Part shown: positions 43,254-53,651 of the stretch, one piece after another
How the letters are laid out: every line of letters starts with the position of its first letter
Numbering within the stretch: the stretch's first letter is position 1
NCBI GenBank assembly: GCA_937958475.1
Contig: CALFXR010000222.1
Location: forward strand, 13,346-77,345
Length of the DNA stretch: 64,000 nucleotides
Source of the DNA: an uncultured Mesorhizobium sp.
Lineage (GTDB): Bacteria; Pseudomonadota; Alphaproteobacteria; Rhizobiales; Rhizobiaceae
Direction of reading: 5' to 3'
Made by a program: the position numbers and the translations under genes
The notes under the pieces: model-generated
The model's database searches: none
Told to the model about the DNA's origin: nothing
The model's input: the letters and a program-made list of their open reading frames with translations, nothing else

Positions 43254-44258
43254 GTGGAACTCCCCGCCCCCTTGCGTCTCGCGGTGGACCGCGCCCTCGA
43301 AAACGTCCCGCTCGCCGACCTGCAGCGCGCCGCGGCGACGCTGTCGGCCCGCTACCGCGCCGAGCTGCGCGACGGACGGCTGCATCTCGGCGAGGCGCTG
43401 GCGATGAAGGCCTACCTCGCCGCGCGGCTGCCAGCCACCTATGCCGCGGTGCGTGCGAGCCTGACCATGGTCGCCGAGGCGCGTCCCGATTTCGCACCGA
43501 CAAGCCTGCTCGATCTCGGCGCGGGACCGGGCACGGTGCTTTGGGCCGCCGCCGACTGCTGGCCCGGGCTCGGCGAGGCGACGCTCGTCGAGGCGAGCGC
43601 GGCGGCGCGCGCCGCCGGCGCGGAACTCGCGAAGGGCCTTGCGGTGCCGGCCATCCGCTGGCTCGAAGGCGACGTCGTGCGGACGGGAACCGTCTTCCCC
43701 GGCGCCGACCTCGTCACGCTCTCCTACGTGCTCGACGAACTCGAACCGGCGGCGGTCGGACCGCTCGTCGAGCGACTGTGGACGCTGGCGCGCGACACGC
43801 TGGTAGTCGTCGAGCCGGGTACGCCGGCCGGCTGGAAACGCATCCTCGCCGTGCGCGAGCGACTGACCGCGCTCGGCGCGCATGTCGCCGCCCCCTGCCC
43901 GCACGACCGCCCCTGCCCGCTCTCCCCGCCCGACTGGTGCCATTTCTCCCGCCGCGTGGCGCGCTCGCGCCTGCACCGGCTGACCAAGGCGGGCGACGTG
44001 CCGTGGGAGGACGAGAAGTTCGTGTTCGTCGCCGCGTCGAGGCAGCCGGCGCTGCGCCCCGCGGCGCGGGTGATCGCCCCGCCGCGTCAGGCGAAGGGCA
44101 TGGCGACACTGAAACTCTGTCGCGCGGACGGCGCGGCCGAGACGCGGACCGTGACGAAGCGCGAGGGCGAGGACTACCGCATCGCGCGGCGGCTCGACTG
44201 GGGCGATTCGCTGCCCTTCCAGCACGGGCGAAACCCGGCGGACATGAGCCCGGAATAG
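43254..44258 (+). CDS. Rsm22-family methyltransferase-like protein
   Basis: A 334-residue protein of the small-ribosomal-subunit Rsm22 family (relatives of the mitochondrial mS22/METTL17 group). A SAM-type loop LLDLGAGPGTVLWAA lies near residue 83, and the Cys cluster CPHDRPCPLSPPDWCHF is the metal/Fe-S ligand set. YVLDEL and KFVFVAASR are also typical. Starts at GTG 43254 just after the YnfA-like gene. Role in ribosome assembly is by family. Confidence 0.85.
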   Translation: MELPAPLRLAVDRALENVPLADLQRAAATLSARYRAELRDGRLHLGEALAMKAYLAARLPATYAAVRASLTMVAEARPDFAPTSLLDLGAGPGTVLWAAADCWPGLGEATLVEASAAARAAGAELAKGLAVPAIRWLEGDVVRTGTVFPGADLVTLSYVLDELEPAAVGPLVERLWTLARDTLVVVEPGTPAGWKRILAVRERLTALGAHVAAPCPHDRPCPLSPPDWCHFSRRVARSRLHRLTKAGDVPWEDEKFVFVAASRQPALRPAARVIAPPRQAKGMATLKLCRADGAAETRTVTKREGEDYRIARRLDWGDSLPFQHGRNPADMSPE

Positions 44259-44286
44259 CGCTTCCCGGCCGTTCGCGGCGCGCTCA

Positions 44287-44307
44287 CGGCGACGGCGCCG
44301 CCTTTTT
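44287..44307 (+). terminator. Weak hairpin with U-tract after the Rsm22-type gene
   Basis: A short stem CGGCG (44287-44291) and CGCCG (44296-44300) is followed by CCTTTTT. The remainder of the 225-base spacer to dnaB shows no gene. Confidence 0.4.
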
Positions 44308-44483
44308 CATTTTCCCGTTTTGTTCCAGTTCTGCTAAGGAGTCACATTCGATTCGAGTCAACCGGATTCCAGCGCCCGCCGATCTGACCTGTGGACCGCT
44401 GTGAATCGTGGGCACGGAGGCCGGAATCCTCCCCGCGCCGGGGCGCGTCCTGATAGGTCGATGCGGGGTCTGGAAACGGGGAC

Positions 44484-45977
44484 ATGATGGCAGAGGCAGC
44501 GCGCAAGTTCGGCGTGGCGGAAACACCGCTCTATCGCGAGGCGCCGAACAACATCGAGGCCGAGCAGGCGCTGCTCGGCGCAATCCTCGTCAACAACGAC
44601 GCCTTCTACCGGGTGTCGGACTTCCTCAAGGCCGGCCATTTCTACGAGCCGCTGCACCGCAAGGTCTTCGAGGTCTCGGCGGAGCTGATCCGCATGGGCA
44701 AGATGGCCAACCCGGTGACCATCAAGACCTTCCTGCCGTCCGACGACAGGGTCGGCGACATGACGGTGCCGCAGTACCTCGCCCGACTCGCGGCGGAAGC
44801 CGTCACCGTCATCAACGCCGCCGACTACGGCCGCGCCATCTACGACCTCGCCACCCGCCGGGCGCTGATCACCGTCGGCGAGGACATGGTCAACATCGCC
44901 TACGACGCGCCGGTCGACATGAGCCCGTCGGAGCAGATCGAGGACGCCGAGCGGCGCCTGTTCGAGCTGGCCGAAACCGGCCGCTACGACGGCGGCTTCG
45001 AAAGCTTCTCGGACGCGGTGAAGACCGCCGTCGACATGGCCAACGCCGCCTACATGCGCGACGGCCACCTGTCGGGCATCGCCACCGGCCTGCGCGACCT
45101 CGACAAGCGCATGGGCGGCCTGCAGCCGTCGGACCTGATCGTGCTGGCGGGGCGTCCCGGCATGGGCAAGACCTCGCTGGTCACCAACATCGCCTTCAAC
45201 ATCGCCCACGCCTACGAACCGGCGCAGCAGGCGGACGGCTCGTTCAAGGCGGCGAACGGCGGCGTCGTCGGCTTCTTCTCGCTGGAAATGTCGTCGGAGC
45301 AGCTCGCCACCCGCATCATTTCCGAGCAGACCGAGATCGGCTCCTCCAAGATCCGCCGCGGCGAGATCACCGAATACGACTTCGAGAAGCTGGTCGCCTG
45401 CTCGCAGACCATGCAGCGCATCCCGCTGTTCATCGACCAGACCGGCGGCATCTCGATCGCGCAGCTCGCCGCGCGGGCGAGGCGGCTGAAGCGCCAGCGC
45501 GGGCTGGACGTCATCGTCATCGACTACATCCAGCTGATGCAGGGCACGTCGGCACGTGCCGCGCAGAACCGCGTCCAGGAAATCACCGAGATCACGACGG
45601 GCCTGAAGGCGCTGGCGAAGGAGCTCGGCGTGCCGATCATCGCGCTGTCGCAGCTGTCGCGCCAGGTGGAAAGCCGCGACGACAAGCGCCCGCAGCTGTC
45701 GGACCTGCGCGAATCGGGCTCGATCGAGCAGGACGCCGACGTGGTGCTGTTCGTCTACCGCGAGGAATACTACCTGAAGAACAAGGAGCCGAAGCCGGGC
45801 ACCGACGAGTATCTGAAATGGGAAGGCGAGATGAACGACGCCCGCGGCAAGGCCGAGGTGATCATCGCCAAGCAGCGCCACGGACCCACGGGAACGGTCG
45901 GCCTCGGCTTCCAGGGCGAGTACACGCGCTTCTTCGACCTTGCGGAAGACGCGCACCTGCCGGAGAGGTTCGAGTAG
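44484..45977 (+). CDS. dnaB: Replicative DNA helicase
   Basis: A 497-residue hexameric 5'-3' helicase that unwinds the fork. The N-terminal DnaG-interacting domain includes PNNIEAEQALLGAILVNN; the RecA-like domain has Walker A GRPGMGKTS, Walker B in VIVIDYIQLMQG, and the arginine finger region ESRDDKRPQLSDLRESGSIEQDAD. ATG 44484 (a second Met follows) after GGGGA. Followed by an unrelated low-G+C gene. Confidence 0.97.
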   Translation: MMAEAARKFGVAETPLYREAPNNIEAEQALLGAILVNNDAFYRVSDFLKAGHFYEPLHRKVFEVSAELIRMGKMANPVTIKTFLPSDDRVGDMTVPQYLARLAAEAVTVINAADYGRAIYDLATRRALITVGEDMVNIAYDAPVDMSPSEQIEDAERRLFELAETGRYDGGFESFSDAVKTAVDMANAAYMRDGHLSGIATGLRDLDKRMGGLQPSDLIVLAGRPGMGKTSLVTNIAFNIAHAYEPAQQADGSFKAANGGVVGFFSLEMSSEQLATRIISEQTEIGSSKIRRGEITEYDFEKLVACSQTMQRIPLFIDQTGGISIAQLAARARRLKRQRGLDVIVIDYIQLMQGTSARAAQNRVQEITEITTGLKALAKELGVPIIALSQLSRQVESRDDKRPQLSDLRESGSIEQDADVVLFVYREEYYLKNKEPKPGTDEYLKWEGEMNDARGKAEVIIAKQRHGPTGTVGLGFQGEYTRFFDLAEDAHLPERFE

Positions 45978-45996
45978 AGGAAGCTGGGGGCGCGGC

Positions 45997-46601
45997 GTGG
46001 ATTTCGGTGATCTTTTTCAGCGGATAAAACATAGAAACCATAAGGTCACACCAAAAGAACGCGACCAGATCATGCGGTTTTTGAGAGACCCAGACGCTAT
46101 CTCCAAGACCGAAGCCCATGCAGCGATCTACGCGCTCTGTCTGTCCAGTAAACCTACGCCTGAAAACGTGGCGTTAGTCGAACGCTTCCTGTCGGATCAA
46201 GCCGATGACTATACGCGAGCTGGGGCAATGTCTTGTCTATTCACGATTTGGGAGCTCCCAGGAGAACGGTATGTTAACTATTTGCTGTCGGCTCTGGCTC
46301 GGGTTCTGGACAAGGGACGCAGTGAATCGTCTCAGGCAGCAATAAACTCTGCACTACACATGATGCATGCCGCGTCCAGATATGACTTGTCATTCGCATT
46401 GAGTGGTGCTCTTGACGATCTTTATCGCGAGGCCGTTCGCGATGAAAAGTTCGCGATGAATCTGTTCATCTCCGCATGCCTTACACTTGCAAATGCAAGA
46501 GCGAGAAAGACCGGACAGAGAAAAACGTGTTTTGATTCCATCGATGAGGCGCTCGACATCTATCGGGACAAGGACGGCTTTCTTTTGCCGCCGCTACACT
46601 G

Positions 46602-46602
<1 letters not shown>
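45997..46602 (+). CDS. Orphan protein of unknown function, low G+C
   Basis: A 201-residue protein that I do not recognise. It has no signal peptide or membrane helix; it is predicted mostly helical, with HEAT-like spacing (AHAAIYALCLSS, AGAMSCLFTIWEL, AAINSALHMMHAAS). The likely start is GTG 45997 (VDFGDLFQRIKHRNHKVTP) after a G-rich site. Base composition is unlike its neighbours: by hand count about 43% G+C in 46021-46080 and 50% in 46321-46380, against well over 60% around it. Its TGA overlaps the radA ATG by one base. Relatives that I recall carry alr here. Probably acquired; function unknown. Confidence 0.75.
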
Positions 46603-47999
<1,397 letters not shown>

Positions 48000-48034
48000 A
48001 GCGCGGGCCGCACGGCCAACGGAGTGGGAACGAC

Positions 48035-48607
48035 ATGCCGATCACCCTGCTTGACGGAATCCTCGTCGGCTTCACCCTCGTCTCGGCCATGCTGGCGATG
48101 GTGCGCGGCTTCTCCCGCGAGATCCTTTCCGTGGCCTCCTGGGTCGCGGCGGCCGCGGCGGCGTTTTTCTTCTATCCGGTCGTCCTGCCCTACGTGCAGC
48201 CCTATCTCGACCACAAGCAGCTCGCCGTGGTCGCCGCGGCCGGCGTCGTCTTCGTCATCGCGCTGATCATCGTCACCGTGATCACGATGAAGATCGCGGA
48301 CTTCATCATCGACAGCCGGGTCGGGGCGCTCGACCGCACGCTCGGCTTCCTATACGGCGCCGCGCGCGGCATCCTGGTCGTGGCGGTGGGCCTGCTGTTC
48401 TTCAACTGGCTGGTGGGCGCCAACCCGCCGGCATGGATCGCCGAGGCGAAGTCCCGCCCGCTCCTCGAGAACATCGGCGCGCGCATCCAGGCGCTCCTGC
48501 CCGACGATCCCGAGAACTCGATCCTGAAGCGGCTTTCGCCCGGCGGCGACGACCCGGCGACCGAAGGCGGCGCCGAGCAGGGCGAAGGCGAAGCCAGCGG
48601 CAACTGA
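48035..48607 (+). CDS. cvpA: CvpA family membrane protein
   Basis: A 190-residue membrane protein with four helices, starting ITLLDGILVGFTLVSAMLAMVRGFSREI, the CvpA core (colicin V production/purine-linked). The C-terminal 40 residues are acidic and disordered. In Proteobacteria cvpA usually precedes purF, as here, 65 bases upstream. ATG 48035 follows GGAGTGGGAA. Confidence 0.9.
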   Translation: MPITLLDGILVGFTLVSAMLAMVRGFSREILSVASWVAAAAAAFFFYPVVLPYVQPYLDHKQLAVVAAAGVVFVIALIIVTVITMKIADFIIDSRVGALDRTLGFLYGAARGILVVAVGLLFFNWLVGANPPAWIAEAKSRPLLENIGARIQALLPDDPENSILKRLSPGGDDPATEGGAEQGEGEASGN

Positions 48608-48672
48608 ACGCATATGGCGCCCGGCGCGGGCGCATCCTATATAGCGGCTATCCAGTGAAAGGCAGCGAGTGC

Positions 48673-50148
48673 ATGGCGGACGCGATCGCATCGACCGGCC
48701 ATTCGGCCGAGGCCGACGACCATTTCCACGACGAGTGCGGGGTGTTCGGAATCTTCGGCCGCCAGGACGCGGCGGCGATCGTCACGCTCGGCCTGCACGC
48801 CCTCCAGCACCGCGGCCAGGAGGCGGCCGGCATCGTCTCCTATGACGGCACACAGTTCCACGTCGAACGGCATGTCGGCCTGATCGGCGACACCTTCACC
48901 AAGCAGTCGGTGATCGACCGCCTGATGGGCACGCGCGCCATCGGCCACACGCGCTACGCCACCACGGGCGGCTCCGGCCTGCGCAACGTGCAGCCGCTGT
49001 TCGCCGAACTTTCCGAGGGCGGGCTGGCGATCGCCCACAACGGCAACATCACCAACGCCATGACCGTGCAGCGCGCGCTGCAGAAGCAGGGCGCGATCTT
49101 CTCCTCCACGTCGGACACCGAGACGATCCTGCACCTCGTCGCCACGAGCAAGGAGCGCGACATCAATTCGCGCTTCATCGAGGCGATCCGCCAGCTCGAG
49201 GGCGCGTTCTCCCTCGTCGCCCTGACGTCGAAGAAGATGATCGGCTGCCGCGACCCGCTGGGCATCCGCCCGCTCGTTCTCGGCGACCTCGACGGATCCT
49301 GGATCCTCGCCTCGGAGACCTGTGCGCTGGACATCATCGGCGCCCGCTTCGTCCGCGACCTGAAGCCCGGCGAGATGGTGATCGTCACCGGCAAGGGCAT
49401 CGAGAGCATCTTTCCCTTCGAGCCGGTCAAATCGCGCTTCTGCATCTTCGAATACGTCTACTTCGCCCGCCCGGATTCCTCGGTCGAAGGACGCAACGTC
49501 TACGACGTGCGCAAGAAGATCGGCGCCGAACTCGCCATCGAGAGCCCGGTCGACGCCGACATTGTGGTTCCGGTCCCCGATTCCGGGACGCCGGCGGCGA
49601 TCGGCTTCAGCCAGGCGGCGGGCATTCCCTTCGAGCTCGGCATCATCCGCAACCACTATGTCGGACGCACCTTCATCCAGCCGGGCGATTCGATCCGCCA
49701 CATGGGCGTGAAGCTCAAGCACAACGCCAACCGCCGCATGATCGAGGGCAAGCGCGTCGTGCTGGTGGACGATTCGATCGTGCGCGGCACGACCAGCCAG
49801 AAGATCGTGCAGATGGTGCGCGACGCCGGCGCGCGCGAGGTGCACATGCGCATCGCCTCTCCGCCGACACGCGCCTCCTGCTTCTATGGCGTCGATACGC
49901 CGGAGAAGGCCAAGCTGCTCGCCTCGCGCATGTCGATCGCCGAGATGGCGGAATTCATCCGCGTCGATTCGCTCGGCTTCCTGTCGATCGACGGACTCTA
50001 CCGCGCCGTCGGCGAAGCCGGACGCGACAACGCGGTCCCGCAGTTCTGCGACGCCTGCTTCTCGACCGAGTACCCGACGCGGCTCACCGATTTCGACGGG
50101 TCGGACAACGTACGCACCTTGTCGCTGCTGGCCGCCGGAGGCCAGTGA
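48673..50148 (+). CDS. purF: Amidophosphoribosyltransferase
   Basis: A 491-residue first-committed enzyme of purine synthesis, making phosphoribosylamine from PRPP and glutamine. A short propeptide of about 22 residues precedes Cys in HDECGVFGIFG, the glutaminase nucleophile after processing. The PRPP-binding VVLVDDSIVRGTTSQKIV and the glutaminase GHTRYATTG motif are intact. ATG 48673 was chosen; a GTG at 48655 is in frame. Ends seven bases from the convergent Gdx gene. Confidence 0.96.
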   Translation: MADAIASTGHSAEADDHFHDECGVFGIFGRQDAAAIVTLGLHALQHRGQEAAGIVSYDGTQFHVERHVGLIGDTFTKQSVIDRLMGTRAIGHTRYATTGGSGLRNVQPLFAELSEGGLAIAHNGNITNAMTVQRALQKQGAIFSSTSDTETILHLVATSKERDINSRFIEAIRQLEGAFSLVALTSKKMIGCRDPLGIRPLVLGDLDGSWILASETCALDIIGARFVRDLKPGEMVIVTGKGIESIFPFEPVKSRFCIFEYVYFARPDSSVEGRNVYDVRKKIGAELAIESPVDADIVVPVPDSGTPAAIGFSQAAGIPFELGIIRNHYVGRTFIQPGDSIRHMGVKLKHNANRRMIEGKRVVLVDDSIVRGTTSQKIVQMVRDAGAREVHMRIASPPTRASCFYGVDTPEKAKLLASRMSIAEMAEFIRVDSLGFLSIDGLYRAVGEAGRDNAVPQFCDACFSTEYPTRLTDFDGSDNVRTLSLLAAGGQ

Positions 50149-50155
50149 CGCTCCT

Positions 50156-50473
50156 CTACGGCGTGACGAGCTTCAGGCCGACGATGCCGGCAACGATCAG
50201 GCCGATGCAGGCGATACGCAAAACGTCCGCGGATTCGGCGAACAGGAAGATGCCGAGTATGACCGTGCCGATCGTGCCGATGCCGGTCCACACCGCATAG
50301 GCGGTGCCCAGCGGCAGGCTCTTCAGCGCCAGGCCGAGAAGCACCAGGCTGATGACCATGGAGACGACCGTCGCCACGCTCGGGCCGAGCCTGGTGAAGC
50401 CGACGCTGTATTTCAGGCCGATCGCCCAGCCGATCTCGAACAGACCGGCCGCGAAAAGTACCAGCCACGCCAT
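50156..50473 (-). CDS. gdx: Guanidinium exporter Gdx (SugE-type SMR)
   Basis: A 105-residue four-helix proton antiporter. The pattern AAGLFEIGWAIGLKY with Glu13 and Trp16, LPLGTAYAVWTGIGTIGTV and LIVAGIVGLKL closely follow SugE/Gdx, now known to export guanidinium, rather than EmrE-type multidrug members. The start ATG 50473 has GGAGG six bases upstream, and the leader contains a guanidine-II riboswitch, which strongly supports the substrate. Single gene, convergent with purF. Confidence 0.93.
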   Translation of the reverse strand: MAWLVLFAAGLFEIGWAIGLKYSVGFTRLGPSVATVVSMVISLVLLGLALKSLPLGTAYAVWTGIGTIGTVILGIFLFAESADVLRIACIGLIVAGIVGLKLVTP

Positions 50474-50492
50474 ACCCACCTCCATCGAAGGC

Positions 50493-50550
50493 GATGAGGC
50501 CGTCCTCATCATGATCTTGCGGGGAGCCGCGGGGTCGTCCCCGCGGCTCC
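50493..50550 (-). promoter_or_regulatory. Guanidine-II (mini-ykkC) riboswitch
   Basis: On the minus strand two hairpins stand in tandem: P1 with an 11-bp stem (50524-50534 with 50539-50549) and loop ACGA, and P2 with stem GATGAGG/CCTCATC (50493-50510) and loop ACGG. About 13 bases separate them, and P2 ends nine bases before the GGAGG of the exporter gene. Twin GC stems capped by ACGR loops are the defining guanidine-II structure, where guanidinium promotes loop-loop pairing and frees the ribosome-binding site. Confidence 0.9.
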
Positions 50551-50662
50551 ACTCATAGCCGCGGACAGGTCGGCCGACAATGCCGGCGCCGCGGGTTCCG
50601 TCGGCGGCGGATTCGTACTATCGGGAGCGCGACACGCGCCACGAAAGACAAGGCCCCGCACG

Positions 50663-51409
50663 ATGACCCCTTCCCTCGACCTCTCCGGCCGCATCGCCCT
50701 CGTCACCGGGGCCTCGCGCGGCATCGGCTACTTCATCGCCAGGGAACTGGCCGCGGCGGGGGCGCATGTGATCGCCGTGGCGCGGACCGTGGGCGGGCTC
50801 GAGGAACTCGACGACGAGATCAAGGCCGCCGGCGGCGAGGCGACGCTGGTGCCGCTGGACCTGACCGACATGGCCGGCATCGACCGGCTCGGCGGCGCCA
50901 TCCACGAGCGCTGGGGCAAGCTCGACGTACTGGTGGCCAATGCCGCGATCCTCGGCGTCATCGCGCCGATCGGCCATGTCGAGGCGAAGGTCTTCGAGAG
51001 GGTGATGGCGGTCAACGTCACGGCGACGTGGCGGATGATCCGCTCGGTCGATCCGCTGCTGCGCCTCTCCGACGCTGGCCGCGCCATCGTCATGTCGGCG
51101 AGCTCGGCGCATTCGGCGCGCGCCTTCTGGGCGCCCTACGCCGCCTCCAAGGCGGCCGTCGAGACGCTCACCCGGTCGTGGGCGAACGAGACGCAGAACT
51201 TCGCGCTGCGCGTCAACGCCGTCGATCCCGGCGCGACGCGGACGGCGATGCGCGCGCAGGCGGTGCCGGGCGAGGACCCGTCGACGCTGCCGCACCCGAG
51301 CGAAGTCGCGGCGCGCATCATGAAGCTCGCCGATCCGGCCCTGACGCAGACGGGAATGATCTACCAGGCCCAGGAGGATCGCTGGGTGTCTCACCAGAAG
51401 CCCGCCTGA
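50663..51409 (+). CDS. SDR family oxidoreductase
   Basis: A 248-residue classical SDR: TGASRGIGYFIA cofactor loop, VANAAILG in place of NNAG, and Tyr-Lys in YAASKAAVE. An SDR gene next to purF is common in Rhizobiales. Start ATG 50663. The substrate is not evident; the sequence contains the usual dinucleotide fold and C-terminal MIYQAQEDRWVSH without the typical INVDGG end. Confidence 0.87.
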   Translation: MTPSLDLSGRIALVTGASRGIGYFIARELAAAGAHVIAVARTVGGLEELDDEIKAAGGEATLVPLDLTDMAGIDRLGGAIHERWGKLDVLVANAAILGVIAPIGHVEAKVFERVMAVNVTATWRMIRSVDPLLRLSDAGRAIVMSASSAHSARAFWAPYAASKAAVETLTRSWANETQNFALRVNAVDPGATRTAMRAQAVPGEDPSTLPHPSEVAARIMKLADPALTQTGMIYQAQEDRWVSHQKPA

Positions 51410-51581
51410 CGCGCAAAGCCCAGCTTCGAACCGTCGCTCGTCCGCGCGCGGCCGGGGTGCGCGCATCGCGCGCGCACTTGCGGTCGCGGTGCCGCCGGCT
51501 CGGTTTCGACATCCCAGGCGATGCATCGCCGTCCGCGTGCTCAACCTGTCCCCTCATGTTTCAACCAGAGGGAGACGACAG

Positions 51582-51956
51582 ATGGGTTTCAAGACGATCG
51601 ACCGGCAGCGCGGGGCGCGGCTTCGCCAGGCCATGGCCGCTCGCGGCGATCTCAAGATGATGGCGATGGCAGCCGAGATGGGGGTTTCCCCGGCGGCACT
51701 GTCGAAGTGGCGCCAGGGCCATGCGATGTCGGTCGACCACGCCAGCCGCCTGTGCGCCATCCTCGGCGTGTCGCTCGACTGGCTGCTCACCGGCCGCGCC
51801 GGGCAGGACGGCGGACGGCTCCAGCCTATCTCGGCGACCGAGCACGAACTGCTCGTGCTGCTCGCCCGCAGGCCGGAACGGATCGCCCGGTGCCTGGTCG
51901 ATCTCGTCGCCGAGATTCCCGAGCCAACGGGCCCGGGCGGCGCTCGGTCGCATTAA
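51582..51956 (+). CDS. XRE-type helix-turn-helix regulator
   Basis: A 124-residue DNA-binding protein. The helix-turn-helix lies near residues 10-65 (GARLRQAMAARGDLKMMAMAAE, GVSPAALSKWRQGHAMSVDHASRLC, LGVSLDWLLTGR), matching the XRE/Cro fold. The C-terminal 55 residues are short and lack a known effector domain. RBS GAGGGAGA precedes the ATG. It lies 144 bases upstream of the RhiA-like genes in the same orientation, with a palindrome between them, so it is a likely local regulator. Confidence 0.85.
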   Translation: MGFKTIDRQRGARLRQAMAARGDLKMMAMAAEMGVSPAALSKWRQGHAMSVDHASRLCAILGVSLDWLLTGRAGQDGGRLQPISATEHELLVLLARRPERIARCLVDLVAEIPEPTGPGGARSH

Positions 51957-51994
51957 CCCATGGTTGCATCTTCGAGACAGATTCAACTCCAAGT

Positions 51995-52015
51995 TAACGC
52001 CTTTCCGTAGCGTTA
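51995..52015 (+). promoter_or_regulatory. Inverted repeat, candidate XRE operator
   Basis: TAACGC (51995-52000) is inverted as GCGTTA (52010-52015) across nine bases, inside the AT-rich spacer between the XRE gene and the RhiA-like gene. Its position suggests an operator or promoter; evidence is short. Confidence 0.4.
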
Positions 52016-52046
52016 TCTATTTAAAGTTGTACTTTTCTTCTGTGAT

Positions 52047-52066
52047 CTTCCTGTAGTTGCAGGAAG
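52047..52066 (+). promoter_or_regulatory. Leader hairpin before the RhiA-like gene
   Basis: CTTCCTG (52047-52053), loop of six, CAGGAAG (52060-52066): a perfect 7-bp hairpin 34 bases upstream of the first RhiA-like start, with no U-tract. It may shape or stabilise the leader. Confidence 0.35.
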
Positions 52067-52100
52067 GCGCGCCCGACGATCTTTCCAGGGAGATAGTGCA

Positions 52101-52835
52101 ATGTCGAATACCTACACGCTGACCTTCGTCAACAACTCGGACAACAACTGGGACTTCTGCTGCTTCCAGGAGGATCCGAACATCAGCACGCAGGACGTCC
52201 AGTCACTCGCGTGGTTCGCCTTTCCGGTGGCCCCGACGACCTCGGTGAGCTTCTCGTGGACCATCGACTACCAGTTCGTCTGGAGCCAGACCGGCCAGCT
52301 CGGCGCCGGCGTGGTGTTCTCGGCGAGCCAGAAGTGGGAGGCATCCCTCACCGGCAACAACGGCGTCGACTTCACGCGCAAGCCGAACCAGGCCTTCACC
52401 TTCGAGACCCTGGCGCCGTTCGGCAACCAGGGCACGCTCTACATCAACCAGGACAGCACCATTCCGAACGACACCGCGGCGGTCGGCATCAACATGGGCA
52501 TCGTCGGCGCGCCTCCCGGCGCCGGCACCGGCACGTTCGTCGTCCCGGCCCAGCCCAACATCACCGCGAGCTTCACCCCGCATCCGCTCTACTGGGTCAC
52601 CTTCGGCCAGTACACGCCCGGCCAGGTGCTGGACACGCAGCAGATCACGCAGAAGGCCCAGGTGGCGTTCCCGGTGAACGTCTACAGCATGTACGCCTTC
52701 CTCAATCCGGACAACAGCTGGACGGTGAGTTCGCAGCAGTCGCTCAACTCCACCTACCTCGAGTCCGGCCGCGACGCGGCGAATGCGCTGCGGACCGACC
52801 CGCGGCTGCTCGCCGACTCGCGGCGGCGGCGCTAG
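52101..52835 (+). CDS. RhiA-like protein 1
   Basis: A 244-residue soluble protein with no signal peptide or membrane segment. Its opening (MSNTYTLTFVNNSDNNWDFC, SLAWFAFPVAPTTSVSFSWTIDYQFVW) and the later FTPHPLYWVTFGQYTPGQVLD resemble what I recall of RhiA, the abundant rhizosphere-expressed protein of Rhizobium leguminosarum; this recognition is from memory and moderate. It is probably a beta-sandwich. A basic RRRR end is notable. RBS AGGGAGA. A divergent paralogue follows after 72 bases. Confidence 0.65.
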   Translation: MSNTYTLTFVNNSDNNWDFCCFQEDPNISTQDVQSLAWFAFPVAPTTSVSFSWTIDYQFVWSQTGQLGAGVVFSASQKWEASLTGNNGVDFTRKPNQAFTFETLAPFGNQGTLYINQDSTIPNDTAAVGINMGIVGAPPGAGTGTFVVPAQPNITASFTPHPLYWVTFGQYTPGQVLDTQQITQKAQVAFPVNVYSMYAFLNPDNSWTVSSQQSLNSTYLESGRDAANALRTDPRLLADSRRRR

Positions 52836-52907
52836 CGCCCTCCTCCGGGCCGCGCCGACGACGCACGGCCCGGAGACGACCACGAACCCCAAGGAGGAGG
52901 CACGGCG

Positions 52908-53636
52908 ATGAGGGCGACCCTGGTCAATGCCAGCCAGTCCGAAACCAGCATCGCGGTCTGGGTCGACTTTGCCGGAGGACCGGCATCGAAACCGGTCGCC
53001 TGGATCAGCGCCCTGCTCTCCCCCAACTGCTATGCGGTCTACGAATGGCAGGCCGCCTACGAACTGGTCTGGGCCGACACCGGAAAGCTCCTCGCGGGAA
53101 AGACGGTGAACGCGGCGCAACGCCTCCCGACGGCCCCGGCCGGCGGCGCGGCGCGGCTGGAGAAGCAGGGCGGCGGCTATCGGCTCGTGGCGGTATCTCC
53201 GGCCGTTCCCCCGGATCCGGGCACGCTGCTTGTCGAGACGTCTGCCGACGTTCCGGCGGAGCAGCTGGCGGTGGGCGTCAACATTCGCATCCTCAGCGGG
53301 ATGGGCGCGCCGGGGGACGCCGCGGGGGTGGCCCAGGCAGGACCCAACCTCACCTACCGGTGGACCACCGGCGAGACCTACTACGCGAATGCCGGCGCGA
53401 TCACGCAGTCCGAATACGATCCGCCGGCCTTGCAGACGCAAACGCCGCTGAGGCTGGACTTCGCCGGAGGCTCCGACGTCGGCATCCTGCTGGACCAGGC
53501 CAACATCCTGCACCAGCTCGGCAACGCCCAGCTGGCCGAGATCGCCAGCTCCGCGGCTTTCGTCCGGATGCCGGCGGCGCCCGCGAGCTGCCGTCGGTGC
53601 GGCGCGACGGCCGCAACCATCGAACCCGATTCATGA
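52908..53636 (+). CDS. RhiA-like protein 2 (divergent paralogue)
   Basis: A 242-residue soluble protein with no signal peptide. It aligns with RhiA-like protein 1 through AVYEWQAAYELVWADTGKLLAG (against SWTIDYQFVWSQTGQLGAG) and AVGVNIRILSGMGAPGD (against AVGINMGIVGAPPGAG), but the N-terminal NNS.N.W segment is changed and the C-terminus is extended with three cysteines (SCRRCG). A good AAGGAGGAGG site precedes ATG 52908. It lies between protein 1 and the protease gene, 15 bases before the latter. Confidence 0.65.
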   Translation: MRATLVNASQSETSIAVWVDFAGGPASKPVAWISALLSPNCYAVYEWQAAYELVWADTGKLLAGKTVNAAQRLPTAPAGGAARLEKQGGGYRLVAVSPAVPPDPGTLLVETSADVPAEQLAVGVNIRILSGMGAPGDAAGVAQAGPNLTYRWTTGETYYANAGAITQSEYDPPALQTQTPLRLDFAGGSDVGILLDQANILHQLGNAQLAEIASSAAFVRMPAAPASCRRCGATAATIEPDS

Positions 53637-53651
53637 GGAAAGGACATCGTC

